A DNA stretch of 53,516 bases, from contig DIFZ01000012.1 in the NCBI GenBank assembly GCA_002419385.1, forward strand, positions 1-53,516, given 5' to 3'. The notes below the pieces were generated by a model, which ran no database searches, was not told the DNA's origin, and worked only from the letters and a program-made list of their open reading frames with translations. The position numbers were made by a program, and so were the translations under genes. Positions 43,961 to 52,930 of the stretch are shown here, piece by piece; positions within the stretch are counted from its first letter, which is position 1; each line of letters opens with the position of its first letter. The stretch is from Geobacter sp. UBA5735. Lineage in GTDB: Bacteria; Desulfobacterota; Desulfuromonadia; Geobacterales; Geobacteraceae.

Positions 43961-43995
43961 CGAATTGATCGCATTCCCTGGTCCCGGCTCGGAAC

Positions 43996-44322
43996 TTACC
44001 GTGCCGCCAGTCCCAGCATCAGATTCACGTAGCAGGCAAAATCGCCCAATTCCTTGCGGTCATACCCCAGATCGTCCCTCCAGTATGCATCCTCACCGGC
44101 TGCCCCCATGACCTGCGCCATCATGTCGCACATGCTTATGAACGTATCATGGGCACGAGTACGGGTGGAATTCATCGCTGCCTTTCCTTCCGGCGCCGCC
44201 AACTGCCACTCAGACCTCAAGCGGGCATAGTCGGCTGCCGCACGAAAGAAATCCATCCTCTGTTCCGCCAGCTTTGACGTGCCGATTGCATAGGCAAGAC
44301 GGGTCGCCTTTTCCCAATCCAT
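43996..44322 (-). CDS. Unknown helical protein
   Basis: It encodes 108 residues, mainly helical, with a repeated D/R-rich pattern and no membrane segment. Pieces such as DWEKATRLAYAIGTSK and GYDRKELGDFACYVNLMLGL do not match a family I know. The start at 44322 follows GGAAGGTGA; the upstream ATG at 44352 has no good site. It converges with the M23 gene. Confidence 0.55.
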   Translation of the reverse strand: MDWEKATRLAYAIGTSKLAEQRMDFFRAAADYARLRSEWQLAAPEGKAAMNSTRTRAHDTFISMCDMMAQVMGAAGEDAYWRDDLGYDRKELGDFACYVNLMLGLAAR

Positions 44323-44458
44323 CGAATTCACCTTCCGGGCTTCTATTGTCATCCATAGGTAATATACGGCAATGGATGCCGTACCTCACAACAAGTCGAT
44401 CATATATACTCCACCCTGATGCAAAGAAAAAGGGCTGATTTTCCCCTGGCACAAAAAA

Positions 44459-44485
44459 ACCCCCGGGCTTTCCGCAACCGGGGGT
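44459..44485 (-). terminator. Terminator after the ferredoxin gene
   Basis: ACCCCCGG (44459-44466) pairs with CCGGGGGT (44478-44485). On the minus strand a T-run follows. It lies about 30 bases past the ferredoxin stop. Confidence 0.85.
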
Positions 44486-44514
44486 CTAAAAAAAGAGCTT
44501 TGATCGACAGGAGC

Positions 44515-44706
44515 CTATTCCTGCCAGTAGATGCAGTTCACCGGGCAGCCGTCAACTGCTTCCTGGATCTTCTGCTCAGTCGCGCCGGCAGGGTCGTAAA
44601 CCTCAGCCAGGTTGTCACGGGTCAGGCGGAAGACCTCCGGCACTGAATCCACACAGAGTCCGCAACTGATGCAGGCATCCTCATCCACATAAGGAATTCG
44701 TGCCAT
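44515..44706 (-). CDS. Single-cluster [4Fe-4S] ferredoxin
   Basis: A 63-residue ferredoxin with CISCGLC (three cluster ligands) and CPVNC at the C-terminal end (fourth ligand plus an extra Cys), and an acidic surface. It is similar to Desulfovibrio ferredoxin I. I start at 44706 (MARIPYVDE); an ATG eight codons upstream overlaps the rubredoxin stop and is less likely. With rubredoxin 20 bases upstream it forms an electron-transfer pair. Confidence 0.9.
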   Translation of the reverse strand: MARIPYVDEDACISCGLCVDSVPEVFRLTRDNLAEVYDPAGATEQKIQEAVDGCPVNCIYWQE

Positions 44707-44726
44707 GAAAACCGACCCCCTTCCTG

Positions 44727-44885
44727 TCATTCCTTCTCGAACAGGCTCTTCTCAGCGCCGCAGAGGGGACAGACCCACCCCTCAGGAAGGTTTTCGAACG
44801 CGGTTCCCGGACTGACGCCATTCGGGGGATCACCCTCTGACGGATCGTAGATATAGCCACATATCGTGCATCGATACCTGTCCAT
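44727..44885 (-). CDS. Rubredoxin
   Basis: A 52-residue one-iron electron carrier. CTICGYIYDP and CPLCGAEK supply the four Cys ligands; PEGWVCPLCG is the family signature. The start at 44885 is preceded by GAGGAGG. It often serves in oxygen or peroxide reduction in anaerobes; the partner is not visible here. Confidence 0.94.
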   Translation of the reverse strand: MDRYRCTICGYIYDPSEGDPPNGVSPGTAFENLPEGWVCPLCGAEKSLFEKE

Positions 44886-45000
44886 CTTTTCCTCCTCATG
44901 ATCGAGTTGAAAGAAACGGTTCCAGTGTACCCCGTTTTTCCAGCGTGGCAAGTGCCACCCCGGTATCGTCGGGCCGTCTGCTGCCGGCTGCACAATCCGG

Positions 45001-45603
45001 CTACCGCACGATAACCTCGACCCTTCGATTGCGGGGCTCTGCAGTCTCGTCAGGGGTTTTGACCAGCGGGTTGTCTTCGCCATGGGATGCCACTTCCAGG
45101 CTGTCGGGCGCAACACCCCGCGCAACCAGGAGATCCTTTACCATGCGGGCGCGATCGAAGGCGAGGGCAAAATTGGCCTCACGCGGGCCGACGCGATCCG
45201 TATGTCCCACGATGCTGACGTCCGTCGATTTCCGGGCAACTGTTGCGGGAAGTATCTCGTCGAAAAGTTGTGCGGATTTTCCCGTCAGTTGAGTCGATCC
45301 CTGAATGAAGTACAAGGTGAAATGGATCGGGGCCAGGGGAAGCGCGTCGATGGATTCGGCGAAAAATCGCCGTACCTGCGTATCCGTCAGGTGAAAGGGA
45401 GCGGAAGGCGCAACTTCGACCGACTGCACTGCCGTTGCCTGGCCCGGTTGCCGAAGTGACTGGCTGCCACCCTTGTTGGACACCTCAATCTGCCCGGCCG
45501 TTCCGTCAGCATCCGGGAGCAGGACGATCATGTTGCCGTTTTTCGTGCAGGAGAAACAGGCAACTGCTGACAGAATGACAACGAAAAGCTTTCTTTTGAT
45601 CAT
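45001..45603 (-). CDS. OmpA-family outer-membrane-associated protein
   Basis: OmpA-C domains bind peptidoglycan and anchor the outer membrane. The 200 residues have a signal peptide ending in VACFSC, so the cysteine could be a lipidation site although the box is not canonical (Phe at -2). The C-terminal 100 residues carry the OmpA motif: DVSIVGHTDRVGPREANFALAFDRARMVKDLL and EPRNRRVEVIVR. The start at 45603 follows GAGGT. The middle region is unrecognised. It lies 62 bases after the FecR-domain gene and is probably in an operon with it. Confidence 0.8.
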   Translation of the reverse strand: MIKRKLFVVILSAVACFSCTKNGNMIVLLPDADGTAGQIEVSNKGGSQSLRQPGQATAVQSVEVAPSAPFHLTDTQVRRFFAESIDALPLAPIHFTLYFIQGSTQLTGKSAQLFDEILPATVARKSTDVSIVGHTDRVGPREANFALAFDRARMVKDLLVARGVAPDSLEVASHGEDNPLVKTPDETAEPRNRRVEVIVR

Positions 45604-45665
45604 GTGAGCACCTCGCATGCCGCTACCGCCCGGCACTACCCGGCGCGGACAGTCGGCGCTGCATC

Positions 45666-46124
45666 TCAACGCTGCTCCGCAGCCTGCTCTTCGATGCGGA
45701 CCGCGAACCTGGTTCCGCGGAGTCCTATGGTGGCCACCGGCGTTTCAAAGCGGACCGATGCCGGCGCCAGTTTCCCGATGATACCTGAAACGAAAGCAGC
45801 GGTTCCCTTGAGCATCCTGGTAACGAGGGACAGTTTCCCCTCGGCAGGGGAATAGAGGAATTCGTTGACGACCAGTTCGCTGTCGGGCCCGATGGACAGC
45901 AGTGTATCGTCCCTGAAGACCATTGCCAGGGAACCATCTGCGCCGGTTTTCAGGGTATCGTTCCGGTATACCCGTGTGCCAAGAGTCACGGCAATCGGTT
46001 GCGAGCCCCTGACGATAGTTGCGGTACCCCTGACAGTCTTTATGCTGCCCGCATAGGTTTCCAGAGCGTGGAGCGGGCATGGACAGAGGCAAAGCAAAAA
46101 GGCCGCTGCGAACACTTTCTTCAT
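45666..46124 (-). CDS. FecR-domain secreted protein
   Basis: A 152-residue exported protein with a signal peptide (MKKVFAAAFLLCLCPCPLHA). The mature part is a FecR-type beta-helix domain with the characteristic TPVATIGLRGTRFAVRI near the C-terminus and DDTLLSIGPDSELVVNEF. Such stand-alone periplasmic FecR proteins accompany OmpA-type or LysM proteins; no sigma factor is present here. The start follows AAGGGAGG at 46124; an upstream ATG at 46229 is less likely. Confidence 0.82.
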   Translation of the reverse strand: MKKVFAAAFLLCLCPCPLHALETYAGSIKTVRGTATIVRGSQPIAVTLGTRVYRNDTLKTGADGSLAMVFRDDTLLSIGPDSELVVNEFLYSPAEGKLSLVTRMLKGTAAFVSGIIGKLAPASVRFETPVATIGLRGTRFAVRIEEQAAEQR

Positions 46125-46250
46125 GGTCCCTCCCTTGCGGATGCATGAAACGCGTAATGGGTACACCCTTCGCATGTTCCGCCTTTCAAAAGATGTTTCG
46201 ATTGAAGGTTTTTCATCAAGTGTATCCAACTTCTAGAGTTTGGCAAAACA

Positions 46251-49200
46251 TCATTCGTCTGTCGGAGGGGACGGAGCCTGCCCCGGTTCCACTACGATCT
46301 TCACGAAGCCGCTGCGACAGCGGGCAATGACCCCTTCCAGCCAGTCGGCCTCGTCTTCCTGGTGGGAATGGATCAGCTCACGGTGGTACTGAAGGAGCAA
46401 AGCTTCTACCTGGGTGACATCCTCTTCCCCCAGGTCCATGATCTCCACGTGCGCCCCCCTGGCAATGCGCAGGCGAAGGGCATCCCTGGTCAAACCCATC
46501 TCCGGGTCAAGGCGGCAGAAAACGACCCCTCCCGTCATGCCGGAGCAGATCCAGGGACCCGGGTCGCCCAGGACCACCACGCGGCCGTCCGTCATGTACT
46601 CGAAGGCGAATCCCTTGAGGTTCGCCCGGTCCGCCAGGCAGCCGAGGAAATCCCGGAGCGGACGGTGGATGCGGCCGCCCAGCACCACATCGGCTCCGGA
46701 CAATCGTATGCACGCCCTGCTGTCGGCATCACCCTGGATGATGAAGGTCCCGCCCAGCGCGCCGTACGCCAGTCCTTTGCCCACCGAGCCGCCGACGCGG
46801 ACGCCGTTGCGGTTTTCCCCCTTGAGGATCACGATCCTGCCCCCGCTGGCCGACTTTCCCACCCCGTCCTGTGCGCCGCCTTCCACATAGACGGTGATGC
46901 CTGCCGTGGAGAAGGCGCCGAGGCCGTTGCCGGGTATGGAGTCGCGGCGGAAATGGAGGATCGCCTCCCGGTCACCGGCCAATCGACCTTCCCGACGCGC
47001 GCGTATGACCGCTCCTGCCAGGTAGGTGCCGATGGCCCGGTCCGAGCTGGAGGCGCTGTCGTCATCATAGTGCACCCGGTCGTCACCGCCGGCGAAGGCC
47101 TCGGTAACCAGGCCGGAAATGAGCGATGTCAGATAGTTGAGCGGCTTGCGGATGATGCGGACCGCATCCCGGCTCCGTTGCACCTCGCCGTTCACATGGG
47201 GCTCCAACAGGCCGCTGAGGTCAAGCCGGTCGAACCCCCTGTTCTGCTGGAGCAGGTGGGCTCTGCCCACCAGGTCCTGGGTGCGGCGGCAGCCGAGCTT
47301 CGCGGTCAGGGTGCGGATCTCGCGGCCCAGCGCCCGGAAAAAGGTGGTCTGGTAGATGACGCCGTTTTCCAGGACCCGTGGCACGAAGCGCTTCATGCCA
47401 CGCTCCCTGGCCTCTTCGAGGGTCTCGATCTGGGTGGCGATCCCCACGTGGCAGGTCCCCAGGTGGCAACCGCGGCAGACGGTGCAGCCGATGACCACCA
47501 TGGCCATGGTGCCGAAGCCGACCCGGTTGGCGCCCAGGAGCATCAGTTTCACCACGTCCCGCCCGGTCTTGGCCCCGCCATCGGCCCAGATCTCCACCCG
47601 CGAGCGCATGCCTGCCTCCGCCAGCGCGCAATGGGCCTCACGGACCCCTATCTCAACCGGGAAGCCGACGAACTTGACGGCGTGCCTGCGCGCGGCGCCC
47701 GTGCCGCCGTCGTAGCCGCTGATGGTGATGATGTCGGCGCCTGTCTTCGCAATGCCCAGGGAAATGGTGCCGATACCGGCAACCGAAGGAACCTTGACGG
47801 AAATCCGGGCACGGGGGTTGGCGGTGCGGAGTTCCTCGACGATCTGCGCCAGGTCTTCTATCGAATAGATATCGTGGTTATTGGAGGGAGATATGAGGGT
47901 TACGCCCGGCGTCGAGTGGCGGGCGGCGGCGATCTTTTCCGTCACCTTGAAACCGGGCAGGTGGCCCCCTTCGCCCGGTTTGGCCCCCTGGCCGACCTTT
48001 ATCTCGAGGAAATCCGCCGAATTCAGGTATTCCATGGTGACGCCGAACCTGCCGGAAGCGACCTGCTGCCCCCGGTTCGCACGATAGGCGCCAAGAAGAT
48101 CGGCGATCTCGCCCCCTTCGCCGTTCATGCAGACGATATTCAGCCTGCGGGCAGCTTCGGCATAGATCCGGAACGGTGTTTCCCCCTGGGAACCGAAACT
48201 CATGGCCGAGATCAGGATCGGCAGGTCATGTGAGCCAACGGACATGTCCACTTCCTCCGGGTCCGCCGCCACCTCCTGTTCGAAGCGGAAATCCACCAAA
48301 TGACGGATGGCGAGGGGATGTTCTTCCTCGAGGCGCCGCACGAGGCGTGAGAACTCGGTGTAATTCTCCTCCATCTTGGCCACCTCTCCCGCAGTTTTCC
48401 AGATGCGGGGATAGAGGCGGAACTGGGTCTCTACCGGCTGGGGCTTGCGGCTCTGGGCAACGGCGCATCGTTCTCGCGCATCGGTCTCCAGACTGGAAAA
48501 ACAGAGCCCGCTATTCCCGGAACCGCAAAAATTCGGGGTGGAAAAGATTTCCGCCACGTCATTGGTGAGGCCGACCGAGGCGAAATACCTGCCATAGCCC
48601 TTGATTTCGTGGGTTCCCATGGTTGACATAACCTTTTCCAGCCCGGTCCTCAAGGTAGAGAGGAGGTTGGCGAGTCCGTTTTCTACCATATCGGCCAGCT
48701 CCCACATCAGGTAGGGACAGAGCGCATCGGCGCCCATGCCCAGCAGAAAGGCGATGTCGTGCAGGTTGCGGATCGCGCCGGAGCGGACCACGAGGGAAAC
48801 CCGGCGACGCAGGCTGCCGCCGTCGTCATGGACTGTCTCCCGCAGAATCCGGTCCACGGCAGCAGTCGCCAGCGCCGGGTCCAGGAAACCCGTGGATCCC
48901 AGCAGGGCCGCGCCATCGTCCAGCAGGATGATCCGGCTCCCGCCGGACACGGCGGCCCGGGCTTCGGCGGCGATGCGGCCAAGGCATTCCCTGACCGGCT
49001 CTCCTGCCGGCAGGGAACAGGCGATGATCCGGTAGCGGTGCCTGCCGGTGCCGAAAAAGCCGAGCAGCGCCTCCAGGGTACAGATCCCCTGGGCTGCCGC
49101 GGTTGTGCCGTCCTGTTCCGCAATGCCGGTCCGCCTTCCCCCGGCTAGGAGGGGGAAGGCGAGGGCTACGGCGCGCTGCTCACCCTTCCGCAGCTGGGGA

Positions 49201-50789
49201 CGGGGCCCCAGGAACACCCTGGTTGAGAAGTGCTCCGCCTCCCGTTCCCGGTCGATTGCCGGATTGGTCACCACTGCAACCTGCTCTTTGAAGAAGTCCG
49301 AGACATTCTGCCGGGAAGTCGCCAGGGCAGCCAGAGGGCCGTCGTAACCGAGGGAGGAGACGGGCTCCCTGCCGTTGTGCGCCATGAGGCGCAGGGTTGC
49401 CAGGTCGCTGGCCTTCCAGGCGTTTGCGGCCTGCAGGTTCTCCTGACGAAGCCTCGCCGTCTTCCCGAAGGACGCCGGGACACGGAAACTGCCCAGGGAA
49501 AGCTCCCTTCCCTCAATCAGTTCCCGGTCATGTTTCTTCAGGCCGGTCTTGCGCGACAGGCCGGAAAGCACCTCGGTCTTGAGATGGTGGTGCTCGAAGA
49601 GCTGGACCGGTTTGCCCGGCAGCATGCGGATGCCGATCTTCTCACCGGGCGCCAGCGGCCTGGGATCGGAAAGGATCTCACCGTTGGGCACCACGCCCAG
49701 TTCAGACGAAGCGAAAAACTCCTTTTCCGTCTCGCCGAACCAGAGGGGGCGAAGGCCGAGGGCATCGACGCTGAAAACGCAGTGACCGCCGGAGCGGGCT
49801 ATGATCGCTGCCGGCCCTTGGGCACTGGCCGTGAAGAAACGGCGGAAAAAGGCATAGACAGACCTGAGCTCCGCCGCCATGCTGTCCATCTCGCTGAAAA
49901 TCGGCGGGAAGACCATTTCCATTGCCTCGAACAGGGACAAACCGTACCGGTGGATGAGCCCATCGAGCGTGCGGTTCAGATCCTGTGAATCGCTGCCACC
50001 CGCAGGGAGGCTGATGCCCAGCATACGGGCCTCTTCACGAAGCCGCTCGATGGTGTTGATTTCGCCGTTGTGCCCCAGCAGTCCGAAGGGCTGGGCACGC
50101 AGCACTGTGGGCAGGGTATTGGTGGAATAGCGGCTGTGACCGATGGTCAGCGCCGAGCAGAAATCGCGCCGCTTGAGCTCGGGGTAGTAGCGGGGCAGGA
50201 TTTCCGGAGCGCCGTGGACCTTGTACACGACGCTGTCCGTCGACAGGGAAGCCACGTGAACGGGGAAATCTTCTTCAAGCTCCGCGGAGAGCCGGGACAG
50301 CAGACCCGGCGCCTGCCGGGAATCCGGGCAGCGGAGGGCGACCTGCCAGAACAGGGGTTGGTCCCTGCGGGCGTTGGCGCCGAGCATATCGCTTCTGACC
50401 GGTCCCGGACGTTCCAGAAGGACTTCCACAGTGTTTTCGACAAAGCGGCGGTGAAGCATGCCCAGGAGTGCGGTATCCGCCGACAGGGCATCACGGGGCA
50501 CGAGCAGGTGACCCACAGCGAAGACTGGCGCATCTGCCAGCGCAGCGGGCCGGCCGGCATCTTCGAGGGCCTCTTGCCAGATGACCCGCGGAATGTCGGT
50601 CAGGACACCGCAGCCATCCCCTTCCCCGTTGATCTCCCCGGAGCGGTGCCCCATCTTGACCAGCGCTTCGATGGTCCGCTGCAGATTGCCGTGCGTCGCT
50701 TTTCCCGCCTTGTTGCAGTAGCAGATGATGGCACAGGCATCGTGCTCCTCCGGAAGGGTTGGATTCAACTCGTTCCGCAATCCACGCAT
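46251..50789 (-). CDS. gltB: Glutamate synthase, large subunit
   Basis: GltB transfers the amide of glutamine to 2-oxoglutarate, making two glutamates. The 1512 residues have an N-terminal amidotransferase domain (catalytic Cys19 after an 18-residue propeptide, read as DACAI), the central domain, an FMN domain and an iron-sulfur cluster site (VIGCTVCRGCHLGTCHVG), and a C-terminal beta-helix with GKSASGGRIVILKG and GALGGTFIIQGDAD. The 1512 residues are close to E. coli GltB. The small subunit GltD is not adjacent. The ATG at 50789 follows AAGGGAG; a second ATG five codons upstream is less likely. Confidence 0.93.
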   Translation of the reverse strand: MRGLRNELNPTLPEEHDACAIICYCNKAGKATHGNLQRTIEALVKMGHRSGEINGEGDGCGVLTDIPRVIWQEALEDAGRPAALADAPVFAVGHLLVPRDALSADTALLGMLHRRFVENTVEVLLERPGPVRSDMLGANARRDQPLFWQVALRCPDSRQAPGLLSRLSAELEEDFPVHVASLSTDSVVYKVHGAPEILPRYYPELKRRDFCSALTIGHSRYSTNTLPTVLRAQPFGLLGHNGEINTIERLREEARMLGISLPAGGSDSQDLNRTLDGLIHRYGLSLFEAMEMVFPPIFSEMDSMAAELRSVYAFFRRFFTASAQGPAAIIARSGGHCVFSVDALGLRPLWFGETEKEFFASSELGVVPNGEILSDPRPLAPGEKIGIRMLPGKPVQLFEHHHLKTEVLSGLSRKTGLKKHDRELIEGRELSLGSFRVPASFGKTARLRQENLQAANAWKASDLATLRLMAHNGREPVSSLGYDGPLAALATSRQNVSDFFKEQVAVVTNPAIDREREAEHFSTRVFLGPRPQLRKGEQRAVALAFPLLAGGRRTGIAEQDGTTAAAQGICTLEALLGFFGTGRHRYRIIACSLPAGEPVRECLGRIAAEARAAVSGGSRIILLDDGAALLGSTGFLDPALATAAVDRILRETVHDDGGSLRRRVSLVVRSGAIRNLHDIAFLLGMGADALCPYLMWELADMVENGLANLLSTLRTGLEKVMSTMGTHEIKGYGRYFASVGLTNDVAEIFSTPNFCGSGNSGLCFSSLETDARERCAVAQSRKPQPVETQFRLYPRIWKTAGEVAKMEENYTEFSRLVRRLEEEHPLAIRHLVDFRFEQEVAADPEEVDMSVGSHDLPILISAMSFGSQGETPFRIYAEAARRLNIVCMNGEGGEIADLLGAYRANRGQQVASGRFGVTMEYLNSADFLEIKVGQGAKPGEGGHLPGFKVTEKIAAARHSTPGVTLISPSNNHDIYSIEDLAQIVEELRTANPRARISVKVPSVAGIGTISLGIAKTGADIITISGYDGGTGAARRHAVKFVGFPVEIGVREAHCALAEAGMRSRVEIWADGGAKTGRDVVKLMLLGANRVGFGTMAMVVIGCTVCRGCHLGTCHVGIATQIETLEEARERGMKRFVPRVLENGVIYQTTFFRALGREIRTLTAKLGCRRTQDLVGRAHLLQQNRGFDRLDLSGLLEPHVNGEVQRSRDAVRIIRKPLNYLTSLISGLVTEAFAGGDDRVHYDDDSASSSDRAIGTYLAGAVIRARREGRLAGDREAILHFRRDSIPGNGLGAFSTAGITVYVEGGAQDGVGKSASGGRIVILKGENRNGVRVGGSVGKGLAYGALGGTFIIQGDADSRACIRLSGADVVLGGRIHRPLRDFLGCLADRANLKGFAFEYMTDGRVVVLGDPGPWICSGMTGGVVFCRLDPEMGLTRDALRLRIARGAHVEIMDLGEEDVTQVEALLLQYHRELIHSHQEDEADWLEGVIARCRSGFVKIVVEPGQAPSPPTDE

Positions 50790-50883
50790 AGATTCTCCCT
50801 TCATTTTCCAGCGATTATCTGATAGGTTCTTGATAGATCACGTCCCCTTCACTGACGGGATGGAGGAAATTTCGGAGGTCACC

Positions 50884-51234
50884 ATGAAGGGTTTTCTTCT
50901 CCGCTGGCTGATCAGCGCGATATCGCTTCTCGCTGTCGTCCACATAGTTGCCGGTGTCAGTGTCGACCGTTGGCTGACAACCATCATCGCCGCTCTGGTG
51001 ATCGGGCTGCTCAACGCCTTCATCCGGCCGCTGCTCCTGGTGCTCACCCTGCCGGTAAACGTGCTCACCCTGGGTCTTTTCACCCTGGTGATAAACGCCT
51101 GCCTCTTCTCTTTTGCCGCCTGGCTCGTCAGGGGATTCCAGGTCACGGGCTTCTGGAGCGCTTTTCTCGGTGCGTTGGTGTTCAGCATCGTCAGCGGGCT
51201 CCTGAACCTGGTCATCAAACCGGACCAGGGATGA
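50884..51234 (+). CDS. Small four-helix membrane protein, phage-holin family 4 (DUF360/YvlD-like)
   Basis: Four membrane segments in 116 residues: LLRWLISAISLLAVVHIVAG, IIAALVIGLLNAFIRPLLLV, VLTLGLFTLVINACLFSF, and GFWSAFLGALVFSIVSGLLNLV. The NAFIRPLLLVLTLPVNVLTLGLF motif is typical of the family. The function is unknown. The ATG at 50884 has GGAGG at 50874-50878. It is divergent from gltB. Confidence 0.88.
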   Translation: MKGFLLRWLISAISLLAVVHIVAGVSVDRWLTTIIAALVIGLLNAFIRPLLLVLTLPVNVLTLGLFTLVINACLFSFAAWLVRGFQVTGFWSAFLGALVFSIVSGLLNLVIKPDQG

Positions 51235-51284
51235 TCTGCCTGGCTCCCATGATTCATGTCATCTTCCAGGCCGGAACCTACAAT

Positions 51285-51317
51285 TAGTGTTTATCCGGAA
51301 ACTCCGGATGGAAACTA
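51285..51317. repeat. Palindromic repeat, TAGTGTT/AACACTA family, copy 2
   Basis: GTTTATCCGGA and TCCGGATGGAAAC flank AAC, forming an imperfect palindrome with the core ATCCGGAAACTC shared with 43278-43310. It lies between the holin-family gene and folK. Confidence 0.6.
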
Positions 51318-51394
51318 CAACTAAGTGTACCAGATTATCCTTCCCTTCACTGGAGTGTTGACGACCGCGGCAGTTTTGTGGTCTACTTGGCCAA

Positions 51395-51883
51395 ATGAAC
51401 AGCATTGCATATCTGGCTCTCGGGTCGAACATGGGCGACCGCGAGCTTAACCTTCTCCGGGCCGTGGCCGAGATAGGAAAGATTCGAGATGTGCGCATAA
51501 CCGCACTGTCGGGGTTCTACGATACCGAGCCGGTCGGCCCGGTGCCCCAGGAACCATTCATCAACGCCGTGCTCCGCTGCGACATCTCCCTGAGCCCCCA
51601 TCAGCTGCTCGACGAACTGCAGCGCATCGAGACCGGCGTGTTCAGGCGGAACAGGGACATTCCCCAGGGCCCCCGCACCATGGACCTGGACATATTGTTC
51701 TACGACGATCTGGTGATCAGTGACGACAGGCTGACCATCCCCCACCCCCGACTTCACCAGCGCCGTTTCGTTCTGGTTCCCTTGTGTGAAATCGCACCTG
51801 ATCTTGTCCACCCTCTGATCCGCGACAGCGTGAAGAAGATCCTCGATTCGCTGCCTGCCGGTGAACGGGTTGCCAGGGTCTAG
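51395..51883 (+). CDS. folK: 2-amino-4-hydroxy-6-hydroxymethyldihydropteridine pyrophosphokinase
   Basis: FolK transfers pyrophosphate from ATP to 6-hydroxymethyl-dihydropterin in folate synthesis. The 162 residues contain ALGSNMGDRE at 8-17, the SGFYDTEPVG loop, FINAVL, and GPRTMDLDILFYDD with the Asp ligands for magnesium. IPHPRLHQRRFVLVPL is the family end signature. I see no strong ribosome site before the ATG. The next two genes (YHS-type and tal) follow closely. Confidence 0.95.
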   Translation: MNSIAYLALGSNMGDRELNLLRAVAEIGKIRDVRITALSGFYDTEPVGPVPQEPFINAVLRCDISLSPHQLLDELQRIETGVFRRNRDIPQGPRTMDLDILFYDDLVISDDRLTIPHPRLHQRRFVLVPLCEIAPDLVHPLIRDSVKKILDSLPAGERVARV

Positions 51884-51898
51884 GGCAGAGAGAAAAAC

Positions 51899-52147
51899 AT
51901 GTTCAGATTGTTGATGCTGGCGGCTCTCGGATACCTGCTTTTCTTCTTTCTCAGGATCGTGCTGCGCAGGCAGCAGCCCCGCCGGCCCGGCCCGCGGAAA
52001 GAAGTGACAACCGTTCGCGATCCGGTGTGCGGCACGTACGTGACAATGGAAGACGCAATCGCGGGAAAGCTCGAAAACGGGCAGAAAGTGTATTTCTGCT
52101 CGATGGAATGTCTGAACAGGTATCGTGCAAGCCGGGCGGACAAATAA
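51899..52147 (+). CDS. Membrane-anchored YHS-type protein
   Basis: 82 residues: one N-terminal membrane segment (4-21), a basic linker and a YHS/TRASH-type metal motif with DPVCGTYV and YFCSMECLNRY. Such proteins may bind metal at the membrane. It follows folK by 15 bases and precedes tal by 26, so it is probably in the same transcript. Confidence 0.8.
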   Translation: MFRLLMLAALGYLLFFFLRIVLRRQQPRRPGPRKEVTTVRDPVCGTYVTMEDAIAGKLENGQKVYFCSMECLNRYRASRADK

Positions 52148-52173
52148 CGCAAACGTGAATCAGGAGGAAGGGA

Positions 52174-52818
52174 ATGAAGTTTTTCATCGACACGGCCGAC
52201 GTAGCGGAAATCAGGGAAGCCAACGCCCTCGGCGTACTGGACGGGGTCACCACCAACCCGTCCCTGGTCGCAAAGTCAGGACGCAAGTTCATCGAAGTCA
52301 TTAAAGAGATAACGGAAATCGTCGATGGGCCCATCTCCGCTGAAGTGGTAGCGCTGGATCATGAAGGAATGATCCGGGAGGCTGAGGAGCTCGCCGCCAT
52401 CCACCGCAACATCGTGGTAAAGATTCCCATGACGGCGGAAGGGCTGAAAGCGGTGAAATCACTCCACGGCAAGGGGATCAGGACCAACGTCACCCTGGTT
52501 TTCTCCCCGCTGCAGGCCCTGCTCGCCGCCAAGGCCGGGGCGTCCTACGTTTCCCCCTTCGTGGGCAGGCTGGACGATATTTCCCAGGACGGCATGGGCA
52601 TCATCGAGGACATCCGCACCATTTTCGACAACTACGGCTATGAGGCGGAGATCATCGTCGCCAGCATCCGCAACCCGGTCCACGTGCTCAACGCAGCTCT
52701 GCTGGGGGCCGATATCGCCACCATCCCTTACTCGGTCATTGCCCAGCTCTCCAGGCACCCGCTGACCGACATCGGCATCGACAAGTTCCTGAAGGACTGG
52801 GAAAAAGTGCCGAAATAG
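52174..52818 (+). CDS. tal: Transaldolase, small (fructose-6-phosphate aldolase-like) type
   Basis: The enzyme exchanges dihydroxyacetone units between sugar phosphates in the pentose phosphate pathway. The 214 residues form a TIM barrel with GVTTNPSLVAKSG at 27-39, the Schiff-base Lys in NIVVKIPMTAEG, TNVTLVFSPLQALLAAKAG and SPFVGRLDD. This length matches the short bacterial TalC class. AGGAGG lies upstream. It ends at the terminator 52857-52884. Confidence 0.95.
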   Translation: MKFFIDTADVAEIREANALGVLDGVTTNPSLVAKSGRKFIEVIKEITEIVDGPISAEVVALDHEGMIREAEELAAIHRNIVVKIPMTAEGLKAVKSLHGKGIRTNVTLVFSPLQALLAAKAGASYVSPFVGRLDDISQDGMGIIEDIRTIFDNYGYEAEIIVASIRNPVHVLNAALLGADIATIPYSVIAQLSRHPLTDIGIDKFLKDWEKVPK

Positions 52819-52856
52819 GAGCGCTGGACGCTCCTGAACGGTTGGCGTTACATGCC

Positions 52857-52884
52857 AGGGGCGGGTTTCAAACCCGCCCTTTTT
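52857..52884 (+). terminator. Terminator after tal
   Basis: GGGCGGGTT (52859-52867) pairs with AACCCGCCC (52871-52879), 3-base loop, then TTTTT. It separates tal from pepN. Confidence 0.88.
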
Positions 52885-52930
52885 CATTTCTCCATATACA
52901 ATGCCATTTGGTTACTGCGAGGGAACACCC

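Noticed and set aside
46362..48233. Long open frame of 623 codons on the plus strand
   Set aside because: Antisense to gltB, with low-complexity His/Pro/Asp-rich translation and no motif.
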